Positions 33,990-44,340 are shown, numbered from the stretch's first letter. The stretch is 64,000 nucleotides of DNA from Talinum fruticosum (GCA_021018815.1 JAITYX010000009.1:9550501-9614500), one strand, 5' to 3'. Made by a program: numbers and translations. Notes: a model not told the origin generated them from the letters alone.

Positions 33990-34318
33990 GAATTGAAAAA
34001 TTGAATTTACTAGTAAAATATTTTGGGGGAAAGAGCTGCTATCAAAATAAAAAAACAAATGGGGAAATTCAAATAAATAAATGTTAGTAGGAAGTTAGTG
34101 GGAAATTAGTAGGAAATAAATTTTAAATAAAAATTAAAAATTATGAAAATATTTGGTGGTGGAAAATCGGAGGGAATTTAGTGGGAAATTTTTCATTGAA
34201 AATATAACGGTGGGAAATTAGTGAAAAAAATCAAGTAGTGGAAAAACAGTGAAAAATTTCCTATCATGATTTTTCAGATGGAAAACTACAGATGGGAAAT
34301 TTGATGATTTTTGTAGTG
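33990..34318 (+). repeat. right subterminal repeats of CACTA 2
   Basis: Motifs GTGGGAAATT, AGTGGAAAAA and GATGGGAAATTTGATG recur up to the terminal TTTTTGTAGTG. Together with the left array they mark the element as transposase-responsive. Confidence 0.8.
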
Positions 34319-35085
34319 GCATGATGGGAGAACTCAATTTCTTCCTTAATCCGCAAATCAAACAAGACCAGGATGGCATCTATGTCCATTAATCTAAGTA
34401 CACCAAGGAGTAATTGAAGAAATACAAGTTATACGATGTGAAGCATGAAGCAACACCTATGAGTACTAGACTCAAACGAGAAAGGTAAAGTCGTAGATTA
34501 GAAACTCTACAGAGCTATGATTGGATCTCTACTTTATCTCACATCTAATAGGCCGGATATCATGTTTAGTGTTTTCCTTTGTGGAAGATTTTAAGCTAAT
34601 TGTAAGGAATCACATCTCACTGCAGGTGAGTCCATGGTTTTCAATGAACTTAGAACCGACTCTAACTGGATACTTAGATACCGACCAAGCTTGATACAAA
34701 GTTGATAAAAGAGAACATAAGGAGCATGCCAATTTCTAGGTCATTCCCTTATCTCCTGGCACTCAAAGAAGCGGAACTCGGTTGCTTTATCAATTGCTGA
34801 GGCTGAGTACATTATAGCTATAGCTTGATGTGCTCAGATTATCCGGATCAACCAACACTTGAAGGATCTTGGATTATTATTCAAATTGATTCCAATCAAG
34901 TGCGACAATTAAAGTTCAATTAGTATCACTAAGAATCCAGTTCAACACTCAAAGACAAAGCATATTAAGGTCATGTATGATTTTATGAGAGACCACTCGA
35001 GAAAGGTGATATTGAACTTGAGTTTATTCCTACAAAATTTCAATTTGTTGATATTTTCACTAAGCCTCTAAGTGAAGATTAGTTT
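34319..35085 (+). pseudogene. copia RT/RNase H, second segment (copy #3)
   Basis: It continues the RT broken at 29899 with MMGELNFFLNPQIKQDQDGI (about 34322-34382). A TAA at 34390-34392 replaces the Gln of VHQSKY, and YTKE follows. RNase H blocks include SCWHSKKRNSV-like (about 34755-34785), a KCDN-type block (about 34895-34912) and ITKNPVQHSKTKHIK (about 34926-34970). It ends FTKPLSED near 35080. The site CACTAAGCCTCTAAGTGAAG here is the uninterrupted form of the solo LTR B target in copy #2. A shared TAA with copy #2 suggests common descent from an already broken copy. Confidence 0.85.
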
Positions 35086-35350
35086 TGCTACGAAATTTCA
35101 ATTTGCTGATTTATTACATGAATTATTCTTTTATGATTGAGTGTTATATGCCTTGAGAAGATAACAAATGGATAAGTTGACTCATAATGAGATTGAGCTA
35201 TGAGTTATAAATTTTCCGAGTGTTTTGAGTCACTCGGACACCTTACTAAGTCGGACTCGGATTATGAGCAAAATGGACATCAAAATTCTAAAGTCATCTC
35301 TTAATAAATGGAAAATCACATAAATGATTTCGAAAAATCTTTCTTCTCTA

Positions 35351-35389
<39 letters not shown>

Positions 35390-35607
35390 CATGCGAATAG
35401 CCAGCAGAAACTAGCCGTTGGAAGAAAAATGCTGGAGAAACTAGCCGTTATTGTGCTAAGAGACTCAATGGTCCGATAATTGTTACTTAGTAACCGAGTC
35501 AAAAAGTCGATTGGAAACCTTTTCTTCCCATAAATAGCGCTGCTTCACTTTCTTTTCCCTACTCTTTCTCTCGATCTATGTTATGTACTTATTGCTTGCT
35601 CTCGCGA
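35086..35607 (+). promoter_or_regulatory. pol-ORF3 spacer, promoter unit 1 (copy #3)
   Basis: In order this holds a CCGAGTG...CACTCGG motif (about 35217-35240), a (TC)n tract (35359-35386), the reverse complement of TCCAACGGCTA (35412-35422), AGCCGTTA (about 35443) and CATAAATAG near 35530, then the CT-rich leader. The unit is cut at 35607 by solo LTR C and resumes at 38293, leading to an ATG at 38407. A second copy of the whole unit follows. Confidence 0.55.
35359..35386 (+). repeat. (TC)n microsatellite in promoter unit 1
   Basis: An uninterrupted TC run between the palindrome and the AACGG motif. The same position carries CT-rich repeats in the other copies. Confidence 0.9.
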
Positions 35608-37925
35608 TGTAACGCCCCTAATCATCATTACTTAATAATCCCTTCATTAGGGATTATTACGTAAGGTCGCAGCGGAAGGTAACGATCGAAGACGTTACCG
35701 CCGTCCTAAAAATAGGACAAGGCTAAATATATGAAATTAAATTGAAACTCAATTTATGCATCCACTGTTATATTTCCATTGATCCTGTTAGAAGTAACTA
35801 CTTACTACCCAGGTAGCTAAATCATCCCAAAATACAGCTTCATCGATTTAGCAACATAATATTTATATAACCTACGGTAATTCTCCAAGGCCATACCTAC
35901 CCCTGGTTGAAGGTAAAATCACTCGTGAGCGTCTATATACCTTCGGATCTGCGAATGCCACGTGGCTGGCTAGGGTTTGCCTTCATCGGACTTAGGAAAT
36001 TGTTGATTGTTCACCAATGCTCCTTCCTAAAACAAAAACAAGCAAAATATTTGAAAGAGTGAGTCGAAACTCAGCACGCACATTCCTGTCATCGTAAAAT
36101 AACTTTGAAGAGTATGTTGATTGAGCGCGCGCATTTCAATTCATTTTAGTTTGAAATCGGGGAGAGAACATGAGTAAAACATGCTTGCCGGTTATTATCC
36201 GGAAGTGGAACCCCTTGGTAATTGATACGATCGTTGAACAGGTGTCACCCCGGCCGATCGATAACCCGAGTTGACGCCGCGCGAGTATAATTGGCGGGCC
36301 TAAGCCCTTGGTAATTGATAATTGGGCGGGGACCACTTAATTAGGTGGCAAAACTTGCCTTGTAAATGATTCATTATTAATTGCATATATGAGAAATGTT
36401 GAGATTTGATGAAATATGTAAGTTTTCAAAAGGTACAGTGCAATGAACGTACTCGAATTGAGAATATTTGTTTCTCCCCTTTTGCAGTAAATTTGAGTCA
36501 GCAGCTGTTCGAGCAACGGAAGTGGCCTCGGTTCTGTTTAAAATGGATTTCTAAAGTTAATAATGTTTTCTTGAGTTTTAATGCTTGAATTTGTATAAGC
36601 TTTAACAATGTATTTCATTTCTTATATTCGTATGAAAATCGATTAAATTAATGTTTGTATTACTCAGCTTTACTGCGTTTATTGAATACAATTCATATTA
36701 GTTAGAGGAGTTGATTAGGCCGACTAAATGCTCGATTGATTTTGACGGAATTCAATTCGTTAGTTGACTTGGATTGAAAATGGCATACATATATACACAA
36801 CACTTATTCTTAATTCCTTCCTCACTTCTCCCTTCTCTCGCACTCAAAACCTATAGTTAAATAATTAATTAATCCATCAAATGCCCTTCCATCGGAAGGT
36901 TTCACAACTTTGGCGAATTGCCCAAAACTCATACATATACACCAATTTAAGTGCCTAAGCGTTATTTTCTCGACGTAACTCGTATTCACATCCCAATTAA
37001 GCATACCAAATGTTCAAATGTCCCCCATGCCTCTTACACCATCTATTATCTAACTTCATCCTCCCCGCCTATTTTTTTCTCTTCCTTTGTGTTCAATTCT
37101 AGCTATTTGCAAAATGTAACAATTCCACCAAATTGTTCAATTCGATAACAAAGCATCCTCAATCTCATTCACTAGTTCATAATTTCCCCAAGGGAATCAC
37201 ATTCGTACAATCAATTCACCAAAACACGAATCCTAAATCCTTCACACCAATTCGAATTCTCCCAACTTAATCTTTAACTTTACTCCACAAACATATTTAT
37301 AAATCAAATAACTCAATTTCACAATTATAATTGCTCAAATAGATAACGAACTTGATGATTTCGGGTTTAGGTCATTACCTTTGAATTCACGGAGGAGGAG
37401 GATTCAAGAAGGGCGAACAGGGGTGGTGGCGCGTGGCAGCTGCACCGGCGGCCATCGGGCGGGGACGGCGGCTGGCTCCGGCGGCCGCTGCTGCTGGTGG
37501 TTGGCTTGCTAAGTGCCGCGGCTGGGCAGAGGAACAGGGGAGAGGAAGCGAGGGAACGCGAGAGAGCGAGAGCGAGGCCACCGCGCGGGAGGGCGAGAGG
37601 GCGCTGCCGGACGGCGCCAGCCGCCGGCTCGGCCGGCGTTGGTGGCGTCCGGTGGCCGAACTGTGAGCCGGAAGCGAAGGGCGTGAGGCAGAGGCGGAGT
37701 AACGCGAGGGAGCGAGAGAGAGCCACCGCGCGAGAGGGTGGGTCGGCGCTCGCCGGACAGCGCCTAGCGCCGGCTTCGGCCGGCGTGGGTGGCGTCCGGC
37801 GGCCAGGCGTGAGCCGGCCACGGTAGAGCGAGAGGCAGGGGGCAGGAGGAAGCGAGAGGAAGCGGGAGAAGCGAGATGGAAGGACGAACGACCGAGTCCC
37901 GATTTCATTTATCTCGGTTTTAATC

Positions 37926-37960
<35 letters not shown>

Positions 37961-38292
37961 TAGAAAAATCCATTTCTGGATTTTTCCTTTAAAAATCTGG
38001 TTTTGTTTATTTTATTATTTTGATTTATTTATTTATTTACTTATTTTGTTCTCTTTTATTGTTACTTTTAATTTTGCTTTTTAATAACGATGATCACAAA
38101 TTAAAATCTTATTATGGAATTTTTATTAGGGCCACTTCGTCGCCTTAGCTGCACTAACATACGAGATAAAAATAGTTTAAATATAAGATATCGAATTGAA
38201 GTGCACGCGCTCAATTATATAAATAGTGTAATTAGTAAAATAAATAATATGATTTACAATAAATAATTGTGATTTAGGGTCGGGTTGTTACA
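35608..38292 (-). mobile_element. solo LTR C (TSD CGCGA) in copia #3 promoter
   Basis: The ends are TGTAACGCCCCTAAT... and ...CGGGTTGTTACA, with near-perfect TGTAAC/GTTACA inverted ends and a 5-bp duplication CGCGA at 35603-35607 and 38293-38297. The empty site occurs 3' of it in the duplicated promoter unit (about 38750-38780). Judged by the GC-rich block (about 37390-37880) and the adjacent donor-like site (reading GAATTCAAAGGTAATG on the minus strand, about 37370-37387), it is oriented minus. It resembles solo LTR A in layout but not in close sequence. It contains a T27 run (37928-37954). No coding region, so I read it as a 2685-bp solo LTR. Confidence 0.85.
37928..37954 (+). repeat. T27 homopolymer in solo LTR C
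   Basis: An uninterrupted run of 27 T. It lies near the start of the minus-oriented LTR. Assembly length may be unreliable here. Confidence 0.9.
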
Positions 38293-38873
38293 CGCGATGT
38301 CTTTGCTCTCCAAGTTCACTCACTCACACTCTCTCTCCGATTCTCAACCTTCTCTACTCTGTACTCTTTCTTGCGTTTTCTTTCGGTCACTCTGTACTCT
38401 CTAACCATGCTTAAGAGAGGAATTGCTCAGGATGGAGAATCTCATAAATGCTTTCAAAAATCTTTCTTCTCTATCTCTGTCTCTGTCTCTGTCTCTCGTC
38501 TGTCTCTGTCTCTGTCTCTCTCTCTGTCTCTCTTTCTGTCTCTATCATGCGAATAGCCAGCAGAAACTAGCCGTTGGAAGAAAACTGTTGGAGAAACTAG
38601 CCGTTATTATGCTTGAGAGACTCAATGGTCCGATAATCGTTGCTTAGTAACCGAGTCGGAAAGTCGGTTGGAAGCCTTTTCTTCCTATAAATAGCACCAC
38701 TTCACTTTCTTTTGCCTACTCTTTCTCTCAATCTATGTTACGTACTTATTGCTTGCTCTCTCGATCTCTTTGCTCTCCAAGTTCACTCACTCACACTCTC
38801 TCTCCGATTCTTAACCTTGTCTACTCTCTACTCTTTTTCGTGTTTTCTTTCAATCACTCTCTACTCTCTAACC
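38293..38873 (+). promoter_or_regulatory. end of promoter unit 1, aborted ORF3 start, and promoter unit 2 (copy #3)
   Basis: Unit 1 resumes after the solo LTR and reaches ATG 38407 (MLKRGIAQDGESHKCF). Around 38440 the sequence jumps back to spacer sequence homologous to 35309 onward. Unit 2 then has CT/TCTG repeats (about 38470-38545), the reverse complement of TCCAACGGCTA (38568-38578), AGCCGTTA (about 38599), TATAAATAG (38686-38694) and the leader to ATG 38874. The spacing of the two ATGs is 467 bp, so this is a tandem duplication of promoter, leader and ORF start. Confidence 0.65.
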
Positions 38874-40335
38874 ATGCCCAAGATAGGAATTGCTCGGGAA
38901 GGAGGTTCGTCGACTAAGAAGGCCAGAACCAAATCCACTCTATCTAAGGCCGCACCAAGCAAAGGCAAAGAGCCTTTCTCGGAAGATCCAAAACACTTTA
39001 TCGCCCAACACTTCATTACGGATGACAACTTTTCCCGAAAACCACCTTTTTCTGGTTGAAGCACATTCTCAAAACCGGTGTGTACACCTATCTTTGCTTC
39101 TGTGAGTATATTTATCTAGACCTTGTGGTTGAGTTCTATAAAAACATATCGGTCACTTACAACATCATTTCTTCCGTCTTTCAAGGTAAGACGAGTTACA
39201 ATAAATCTTTCTTTACTTCACAAACTTTTCAATGTGAACACCGTTTTTCTCAACTCTATTCATGTTTCTTTCAATGAAATCATCGATGATTTCTTTAACA
39301 AATACGTTAAAGAGCCTCCTTAGTCCGAGAAAGAAATTTTTCGTGACTCGAGATGAAATTAGAAGCCAAGCTCTTGTGTTTCATTCCGATGAGGACTTTC
39401 TTTTCTCATTACCTATCAAAAGAGAACCCCAACTCCAAAGTTCTAAAGGTTCTCTATGACATTCATGAGGTCTACGAAGTAGACCTCTTCCTTTTATTTT
39501 GGAGCAGATGGCATCCGTGCCCTTTTACTCTAAGAAGTTGGCTCCATATCGCTCGAAGCTCTTCCGATCTGCTATTTTCACTCGGTTCTAGGTCCCTCTT
39601 CCTTCTAACCTAAAATCTTGCTCGGAACCTTCCGTTTGTCTTGGCAAGAGTGAACATAAGGGTCTAGGATACCACGAAGTCAAACCTAGTGTCCGGGTTC
39701 ATGCGTCTAAGTTACCACCACCTCCTCCTCTACCTCGGACTCGGACAACTCTAGAGGTTCCACTCCTACCTGCTAGACCTTCTACTTTTCTACATGCTCC
39801 CTCCGTTGAGCTTCTTGAAAAAGTGGCAAAACAAATTTGCATCTCTGCTTTAGAGTTTAAATAAACTCCGAACTTTTTCGAGGCTTACATCCCAACTCTA
39901 ACTTTGATACAAAGCCAAACTTAGATTCAACTGAAGAAGAGTCAAGAATTGATTGTTGGGCTGAAGGAGGTGATCAACCAACAATGTGATTAGATTCGAG
40001 CGCCTCCAAGAGAGAAGATCAAAGGCAGCAGAGGACTCGGAATCCTCCGAAAATCTGAGGAGTCCTCTAGCCCTTGTAAGTCCAACTCGGAAGAAGTCGA
40101 AGAAGAAGTAGAAGAAGGAGAGGATGAAGAAGGAGAAGAAAAAGAAAAAAAGAGGAGGAAGGTGTCCAAGCAACTATCTTTGACGAAGAAGCAAAAGAAG
40201 AAGAGGAAGATCTCGCCTTGGTTCACAAAACTCGGATCCCTCCTCTACTTGATGTACCCATTCCGACGCCACCTTGCCCAGCTACTTCAACTTAAGCATA
40301 TAGGCGTAGGCACACAACTTGCTCTTCATCCTCAA
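38874..40335 (+). pseudogene. third ORF of copia element #3 (ORF3)
   Basis: The best preserved N terminus of the family: MPKIGIAREGGSSTKKARTK at 38874, then a Lys/Ser-rich stretch (TLSKAAPSKGKEPFSEDPK) and FIAQHFITDDNFS. After a frameshift near 39056, KHILKTGVYTYLCFCEYIYL and a VEFYKNIS block continue the globular region. Later come EIIDDFFNKYVKEP (about 39279-39320), FFSHYLSKENPNSKVLKVLY (about 39395-39455), a Pro-rich PPPPPLPRTRT block (about 39717-39748) and a coiled-coil part (about 39925-40020). An E/K-rich run ends in LALVHKTRIPPLLDVP (about 40211-40260). The N terminus is basic and could be nuclear or nucleic-acid binding. No membrane segment is evident. Confidence 0.65.
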
Positions 40336-40847
40336 GACAGATCGCCCCTCCTTTCTAATTTTTAAACTCGGTTTTTAAGTTTATTTTTGTCCAACATCCT
40401 CAGTAATTACTTGCTCTTTCCTCCCTCCTTTTTTTTTTTAATTTTTGCTGAAATGCATGTGGGGGAAAAATGATAGAAAAATTGATGTTTGGTTTAGGGG
40501 AGTTTTTGGATTGTTGCTCTTTGAGTTTGTCTTACTTTATTCTTGTACAAATGTTTCTTACAATATATGAAATTTTTATGTTTCGAGCATATTTATTTCG
40601 AGTACATGTTTTACTTTTTCTTGCTCGGATATTATCTCTTTACTCTTTAACAATCCTGCTCCGATTATCTCAAGAAACATGTTCTGATTTATGTTTTAAT
40701 CTTAGCTGAACCGATAATCGATCTTCATTGTACTTATTGCTCCGATTAATATTCTTGGCTCTAATCAATTCTTTATGAAAACTTAACTCTTTAAACCGAC
40801 AAGTTTCTATCTTAAGTATGGAATGCCTTTCATCAAAAAGGGGAGAT
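40336..40847 (+). other. 3' untranslated segment and polypurine tract (copy #3)
   Basis: It contains the GTTTAGGGGAGTTTTTGG motif (about 40491), the ATGTTTCGAGCA block and, directly before the LTR, GGAATGCCTTTCATCA and the purine tract AAAAAGGGGAGAT (ending 40847). No gene is seen. Confidence 0.75.
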
Positions 40848-42277
40848 TAAAGACTCAGGTATAACTCTCTATCTCTCTTAGGTTTTGATTCTAAGTCATT
40901 CCGAGCTCTATAAAAACCATTATCTAAGTTTTCATCCTATTCTCAACCGCTAAAAAACAAGTCAATCAAGTATAACACTCTTAAGCTGTGTTTTTGACCC
41001 AATCGGACACAACTTAGAATTATCGCATGAGTAAATAATTTCTCTAGCACTTCTATTTTGAGCACTCGACCTCATGTTTTAAATGAAAATGAATTACATC
41101 ATTAATTCTAATTTCTACGTTAGTTTATTTATGGAGAATTATTTACTTGATCAAGTTTATGTATCCTGATATTTTATTCTCTCTAACATGATCATTTTAA
41201 GGATTGACTCAACATGAAAACTAAACCTAATTGACATTAGACTCGGAAAATTCCACTCTTTTAGGCTGAAGATAATTAACTCGCTCAATTACTTTGAGTT
41301 TATTATTATCTACACCTAATCTTGTGCCAAAGTATTTTTATACTTTGAGTACCACTTTGATTTGCTTTTGTAGGTTGAATAAACAAGTCTAATCTACTTT
41401 AGAATTACAAAAGCAACCGGTTTCTAGCGAGTTAAACACTAGCACATATAAATTAACCATATCCGGACATGGCTTAGACACCGTGTTAGGGTTGTCTATT
41501 TCCAAAACTAGAAAACTTCAACTTTGAGTCTAACGGTTGTTTCCACCACATATTTCAATTACCACCAGAGGGTTCGACTACTTTTGAAGGCAAGAAGCAT
41601 CACACAACGTTCACATCTCAACAGATCTTTTTTGAGTGACTCGGAATAGCCGTTACAATGGCTGTTGAAGCTCACCAGTCCGGAACAAGTCACAATGTTC
41701 ATTCTACCTTGCCGCTTATAAATAGAAGCCACTCCATAAGACTTGAAGATTGCTGGACCTAAACATATTCTACTCTTACTCAATCTTGTAGCTTTTTACA
41801 ACTGGAAATTTGTAATCTCTTATTTTCCGAGTTGTAAAGAAAGTCTTGTAATCACTTCTACTCTTTACTTTCTTTCTAAGTCTCGTTAACTAAGCTGGAA
41901 GGGCTAACTCAACTATGTTGTCCCCGATCTGTAAGGGTTATCTCAGTTAGGAAGTACTACATTACATAAGGGAACTTCGACTCTAAGAAAACTTGTAAAG
42001 GAATTGTGTAAGAGAGCAATTCTAGTTAGAGCCAATCCTTTGTAATTGAGGATTCAATTAGTCGATTTGACTTTGTGCTTGGTTTAGCTCTGTCCCTCAT
42101 TTTATGCCCCTGAGGGTTTCTACGTATTTTTGAGTGTTTCATTTTCCGAGTCCAATATAGACTCATAATTAGTTTTTGTTTCTGTTCCGTGCAAAATTTT
42201 TTGAGATTTCTAAAAATTCTCCATAACCCTATTCACCCCCTCTAGGGTGACGTAACCTCTCTAAGAGCAAACCTTCA
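40848..42277 (+). repeat. 3' LTR of copia #3
   Basis: It starts TAAAGACTCAGG (TG changed to TA) after the purine tract and ends AGCAAACCTTCA, 1430 bp. It has TATAAATAG at 41717-41725, AGCCGTTACAATGG upstream (about 41647), and TTTGAGTGACTCGG at about 41631 as the palindrome remnant. It is the closest relative of the LTR at 9391-10821 by block order. Confidence 0.85.
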
Positions 42278-42306
42278 TCCTTGGCCTTCATCTTGGCCTC
42301 GCTCTA

Positions 42307-42337
<31 letters not shown>

Positions 42338-43120
42338 CTTCTTCCTTCTCATCCTCCTCGCTCCTCCTCCTCTCGACTTGAGTCGGAAGAGTTGGAAGGC
42401 TCTAAGACCGATTCCGAGTCACAACCTTATTCAAAGTCCTCAGCAGCCTTGGATCTCCACTCTTAGAGATGGCTAATCTAGTCTTACTGTCGCTTGATGA
42501 CTTCTTTTAGCTAGGTGACCAGAGCTTGACTCTAATCTATCTCATTCTAAGTTGTGCTCCGAAATGGAGTCAATATAGGCATGAAAGCCTGGAATGCACC
42601 AAGAGTTTATTGTAACTCTTTGGCAAAAGCAACAAATTCTGATGCCACCTTCTGAAGTAAATAAATAGAAATGGTAGGTTGGGAATACTATGGACCAACT
42701 ATCAGAAGAAAAGTTTCAAAACTCATTTGAGTCCGAGGAATAGGAGGAAGTTCATAAGAGTGGATCCAAACACTAGGTGAAGTTTCCTGGTATCCTATAC
42801 TCGATGAGCTTAGGCCCGTTAATGTAGATAGTTAGCTCAAGAAGTTTGTCTCGCATCATTAGGAAGTTATACTTCCAAGTGAGCAAAGACAACCAAAAGT
42901 AAAACTCTTTACGTAGAAACGTTGTTGAAAGTTACCTATGACAATGGTCTATGTAGGAGCCGATGTTAAATGTCCGACTTTTTAAATATAAATAGATGAG
43001 TTTTGTCCTTGCTTTGAGCATCTCCTTTTCTCGTTTGACCCTATGCTGCCTTCATCCACCATTTCTTCAAAGTGAACTTTTAGGTGTTGCCTTTACTTAA
43101 TGTCAGGAATAAATGGAGCA
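42278..43120 (-). pseudogene. minus-strand ORF3 fragment (copia #6)
   Basis: Directly after the LTR end of copy #3, the minus strand shows ORF3-type sequence: a GPKLIEYRIPGNFT-like block (about 42820-42780) matching the GYGYRETQPGVWVH block of copy #5. Toward the C terminus are Ser/Glu-rich sequence and a Lys-rich run encoded by a (CTT)n tract (42308-42344). Gag, pol and LTR are absent. It is probably an older minus-strand element into which copy #3 inserted, with the other side lost. Confidence 0.55.
42308..42344 (+). repeat. (CTT)n microsatellite
   Basis: A pure CTT run of about 12 units. On the minus strand it extends the Lys/Glu-rich region of the ORF3 fragment (AAG repeats). Confidence 0.9.
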
Positions 43121-43189
43121 AATGCGAGAATGTCATGAAATCATGTATTTAGATGATTCTTGTAGTTGTTCCATTTATTCTTCACATTA

Positions 43190-43786
43190 AGTGATGTATT
43201 TACATGCTTTGATATATTTATATGTTTTTATTCACTTCATTTATCTATTTTAATGTATGCACTTTGATTACGGAGGAGAAGGCCTTGTCAAGGAGTACTC
43301 TATGGAAGAATTAGAGAATAACCAAGAATGCTTGAAGAATATTTTAGTTACCAAAACCTTAATCCTTCGCTAAGGATCTCTTTTGAGGAGGTTCAATAAG
43401 AGTTTTACAGACAAGTTTAGGATTGTATCTTGAATTTTCCTACTGACAAGGTTATTGTTCTATGTCAATGCTACATAGACAAAAACTTTGTTGGTTAGAA
43501 GTATTTGAGAAATACAAGCCTGAAGTTGTCTATCGAACTCTCATTGAATCTCCTCAAAAGAGATCTTCGAAGAAAGATTAAGATTTTGGTAACTAAAATC
43601 TTCTTCAAGCATTCATGGTAGTTCTCCAATTCTTCTATCGAAAGACTCTCTATGAAGGCATTTTCCTTTGTAATCGAAGTCCTTGACCTGTGACAACGGT
43701 TTCTATAAAGAACCTTTATCAATAACCTAACCCATCAAGAACTATGACAACGGTTCCTATAAAAAAACTAATGTTAAAAGTCAGTG
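43190..43786 (+). mobile_element. CACTA right-end fragment with long hairpin
   Basis: It ends ATGTTAAAAGTCAGTG at 43786, the reverse complement of a CACTGACTTTTAAC-type terminus, preceded by CTATGACAACGGTTCCTATA subterminal motifs (about 43690-43770). Just inside lies an imperfect inverted repeat with arms 43266-43442 and 43503-43687. The repeated words include GATTAC, GAATGCTTGAAGAA and ATTTTAGTTACCAAAA. The left end and gene of this element are not identified. Confidence 0.55.
43266..43687. repeat. large inverted repeat (hairpin) in CACTA sequence
   Basis: Two arms of about 180 bp face each other over a loop of about 60 bp. By eye the arms match at roughly three of four positions or better along their length. 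The GAATGCTTGAAGAA(T/G)ATTTTAGTTACCAAAA(C/T)CTT core is almost identical. A related shorter hairpin lies at 44408-44620. Confidence 0.75.
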
Positions 43787-44139
43787 TACAACTCCTTTTA
43801 ACAATGGTTCCTAATAAAACTGTTGTCATAGTCCTTTTAAGAACTACTTTTAACAACAATCCTTAGACAAAATTGTTGCCATAGTTCCTTTTAACAAGAT
43901 GAGAACCGTTGTCATAGGTTGAAAGTAATTTTTTACACTACCCGATTCATTAGCAAACCCAAAATTACCCGAATAGCCCGGTTCTAATTTTTGCCATCGC
44001 CTCATGTTTAGGGTGTTTTTCCAATATATAAGTGAGGGTTGCTGGTATCATTTCCACCATCTAATTTTTTTCTTTTTTATATTCAAAGTGAAATGAGTTC
44101 CAACGGCCCTCCTGAGTGATGCCTCCGGTGGATCGCTTC

Positions 44140-44340
44140 CTACCGAGAAAATTTTCTCCTTACGACCTCAAAACGTAGCTCCCTATCTACCGAGAAAAGT
44201 AACTCCCTACCTACCGAGAAATCCCCGCCTCCAGAGAAAAGTAGCTTCCTACCTGTAGAGAAAAGCCGAGGCAACAAAACTACGAAGGTATGCACTCCCT
44301 CTTATAGTAGGAACTTACTCGTAGAGAAAAAGTGATCTTT
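44140..44340 (+). repeat. short imperfect tandem repeats (CTACCGAGAAAA)
   Basis: CTACCGAGAAAA or close variants (TACCTACCGAGAAAT, GTAGAGAAAA) occur about six times in 200 bp, with TAGCTCCCTA or TAACTCCCTA between them. The function is unknown. Confidence 0.65.

Larger units (their letters stand above)
29900..34318 (+). mobile_element. non-autonomous CACTA element 2 (TSD GCA) in copia #3
   Basis: The left end AACTACCAAAAATCATCAAA and the reverse complement of the right end CACTACAAAAATCATCAAAT are terminal inverted repeats. The 3-bp duplication GCA lies at 29897-29899 and 34319-34321, the size CACTA elements make. Copies #1 and #2 carry the empty site (CAAATGAGCATGATGGG in #2, about 14992). 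Both ends have dense short repeats (TTTCCCACTTG, GTGGAAAAT). The 4419-bp body has no transposase. It holds a coiled-coil gene fragment, an LTR fragment and a 153-bp tandem repeat, so it was mobilised by an enzyme from elsewhere. Confidence 0.9.
29119..42277 (+). mobile_element. Sirevirus-like Ty1/copia element #3, 3' part, twice interrupted
   Basis: It runs from RT (29139) through RNase H, a duplicated promoter segment, ORF3 (38874) and the 3' LTR (40848-42277). A CACTA element (29900-34318) interrupts RT and a solo LTR (35608-38292) interrupts the spacer. The 5' LTR, gag and integrase are missing; LTR B abuts it on the left. The uninterrupted counterparts of both insertion sites occur elsewhere in the window. 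Confidence 0.85.

Noticed and set aside
37367..37908. Overlapping long ORFs on both strands (Arg/Ala-rich)
   Set aside because: GC-rich low-complexity block of solo LTR C. Several frames are open at once, a composition effect.
38371..38647. ORFs with Ser-Val/Ser-Leu runs near the duplicated promoter
   Set aside because: Translation of CT/TCTG repeats. The only credible part is the first ten codons of the aborted ORF3 start at 38407.
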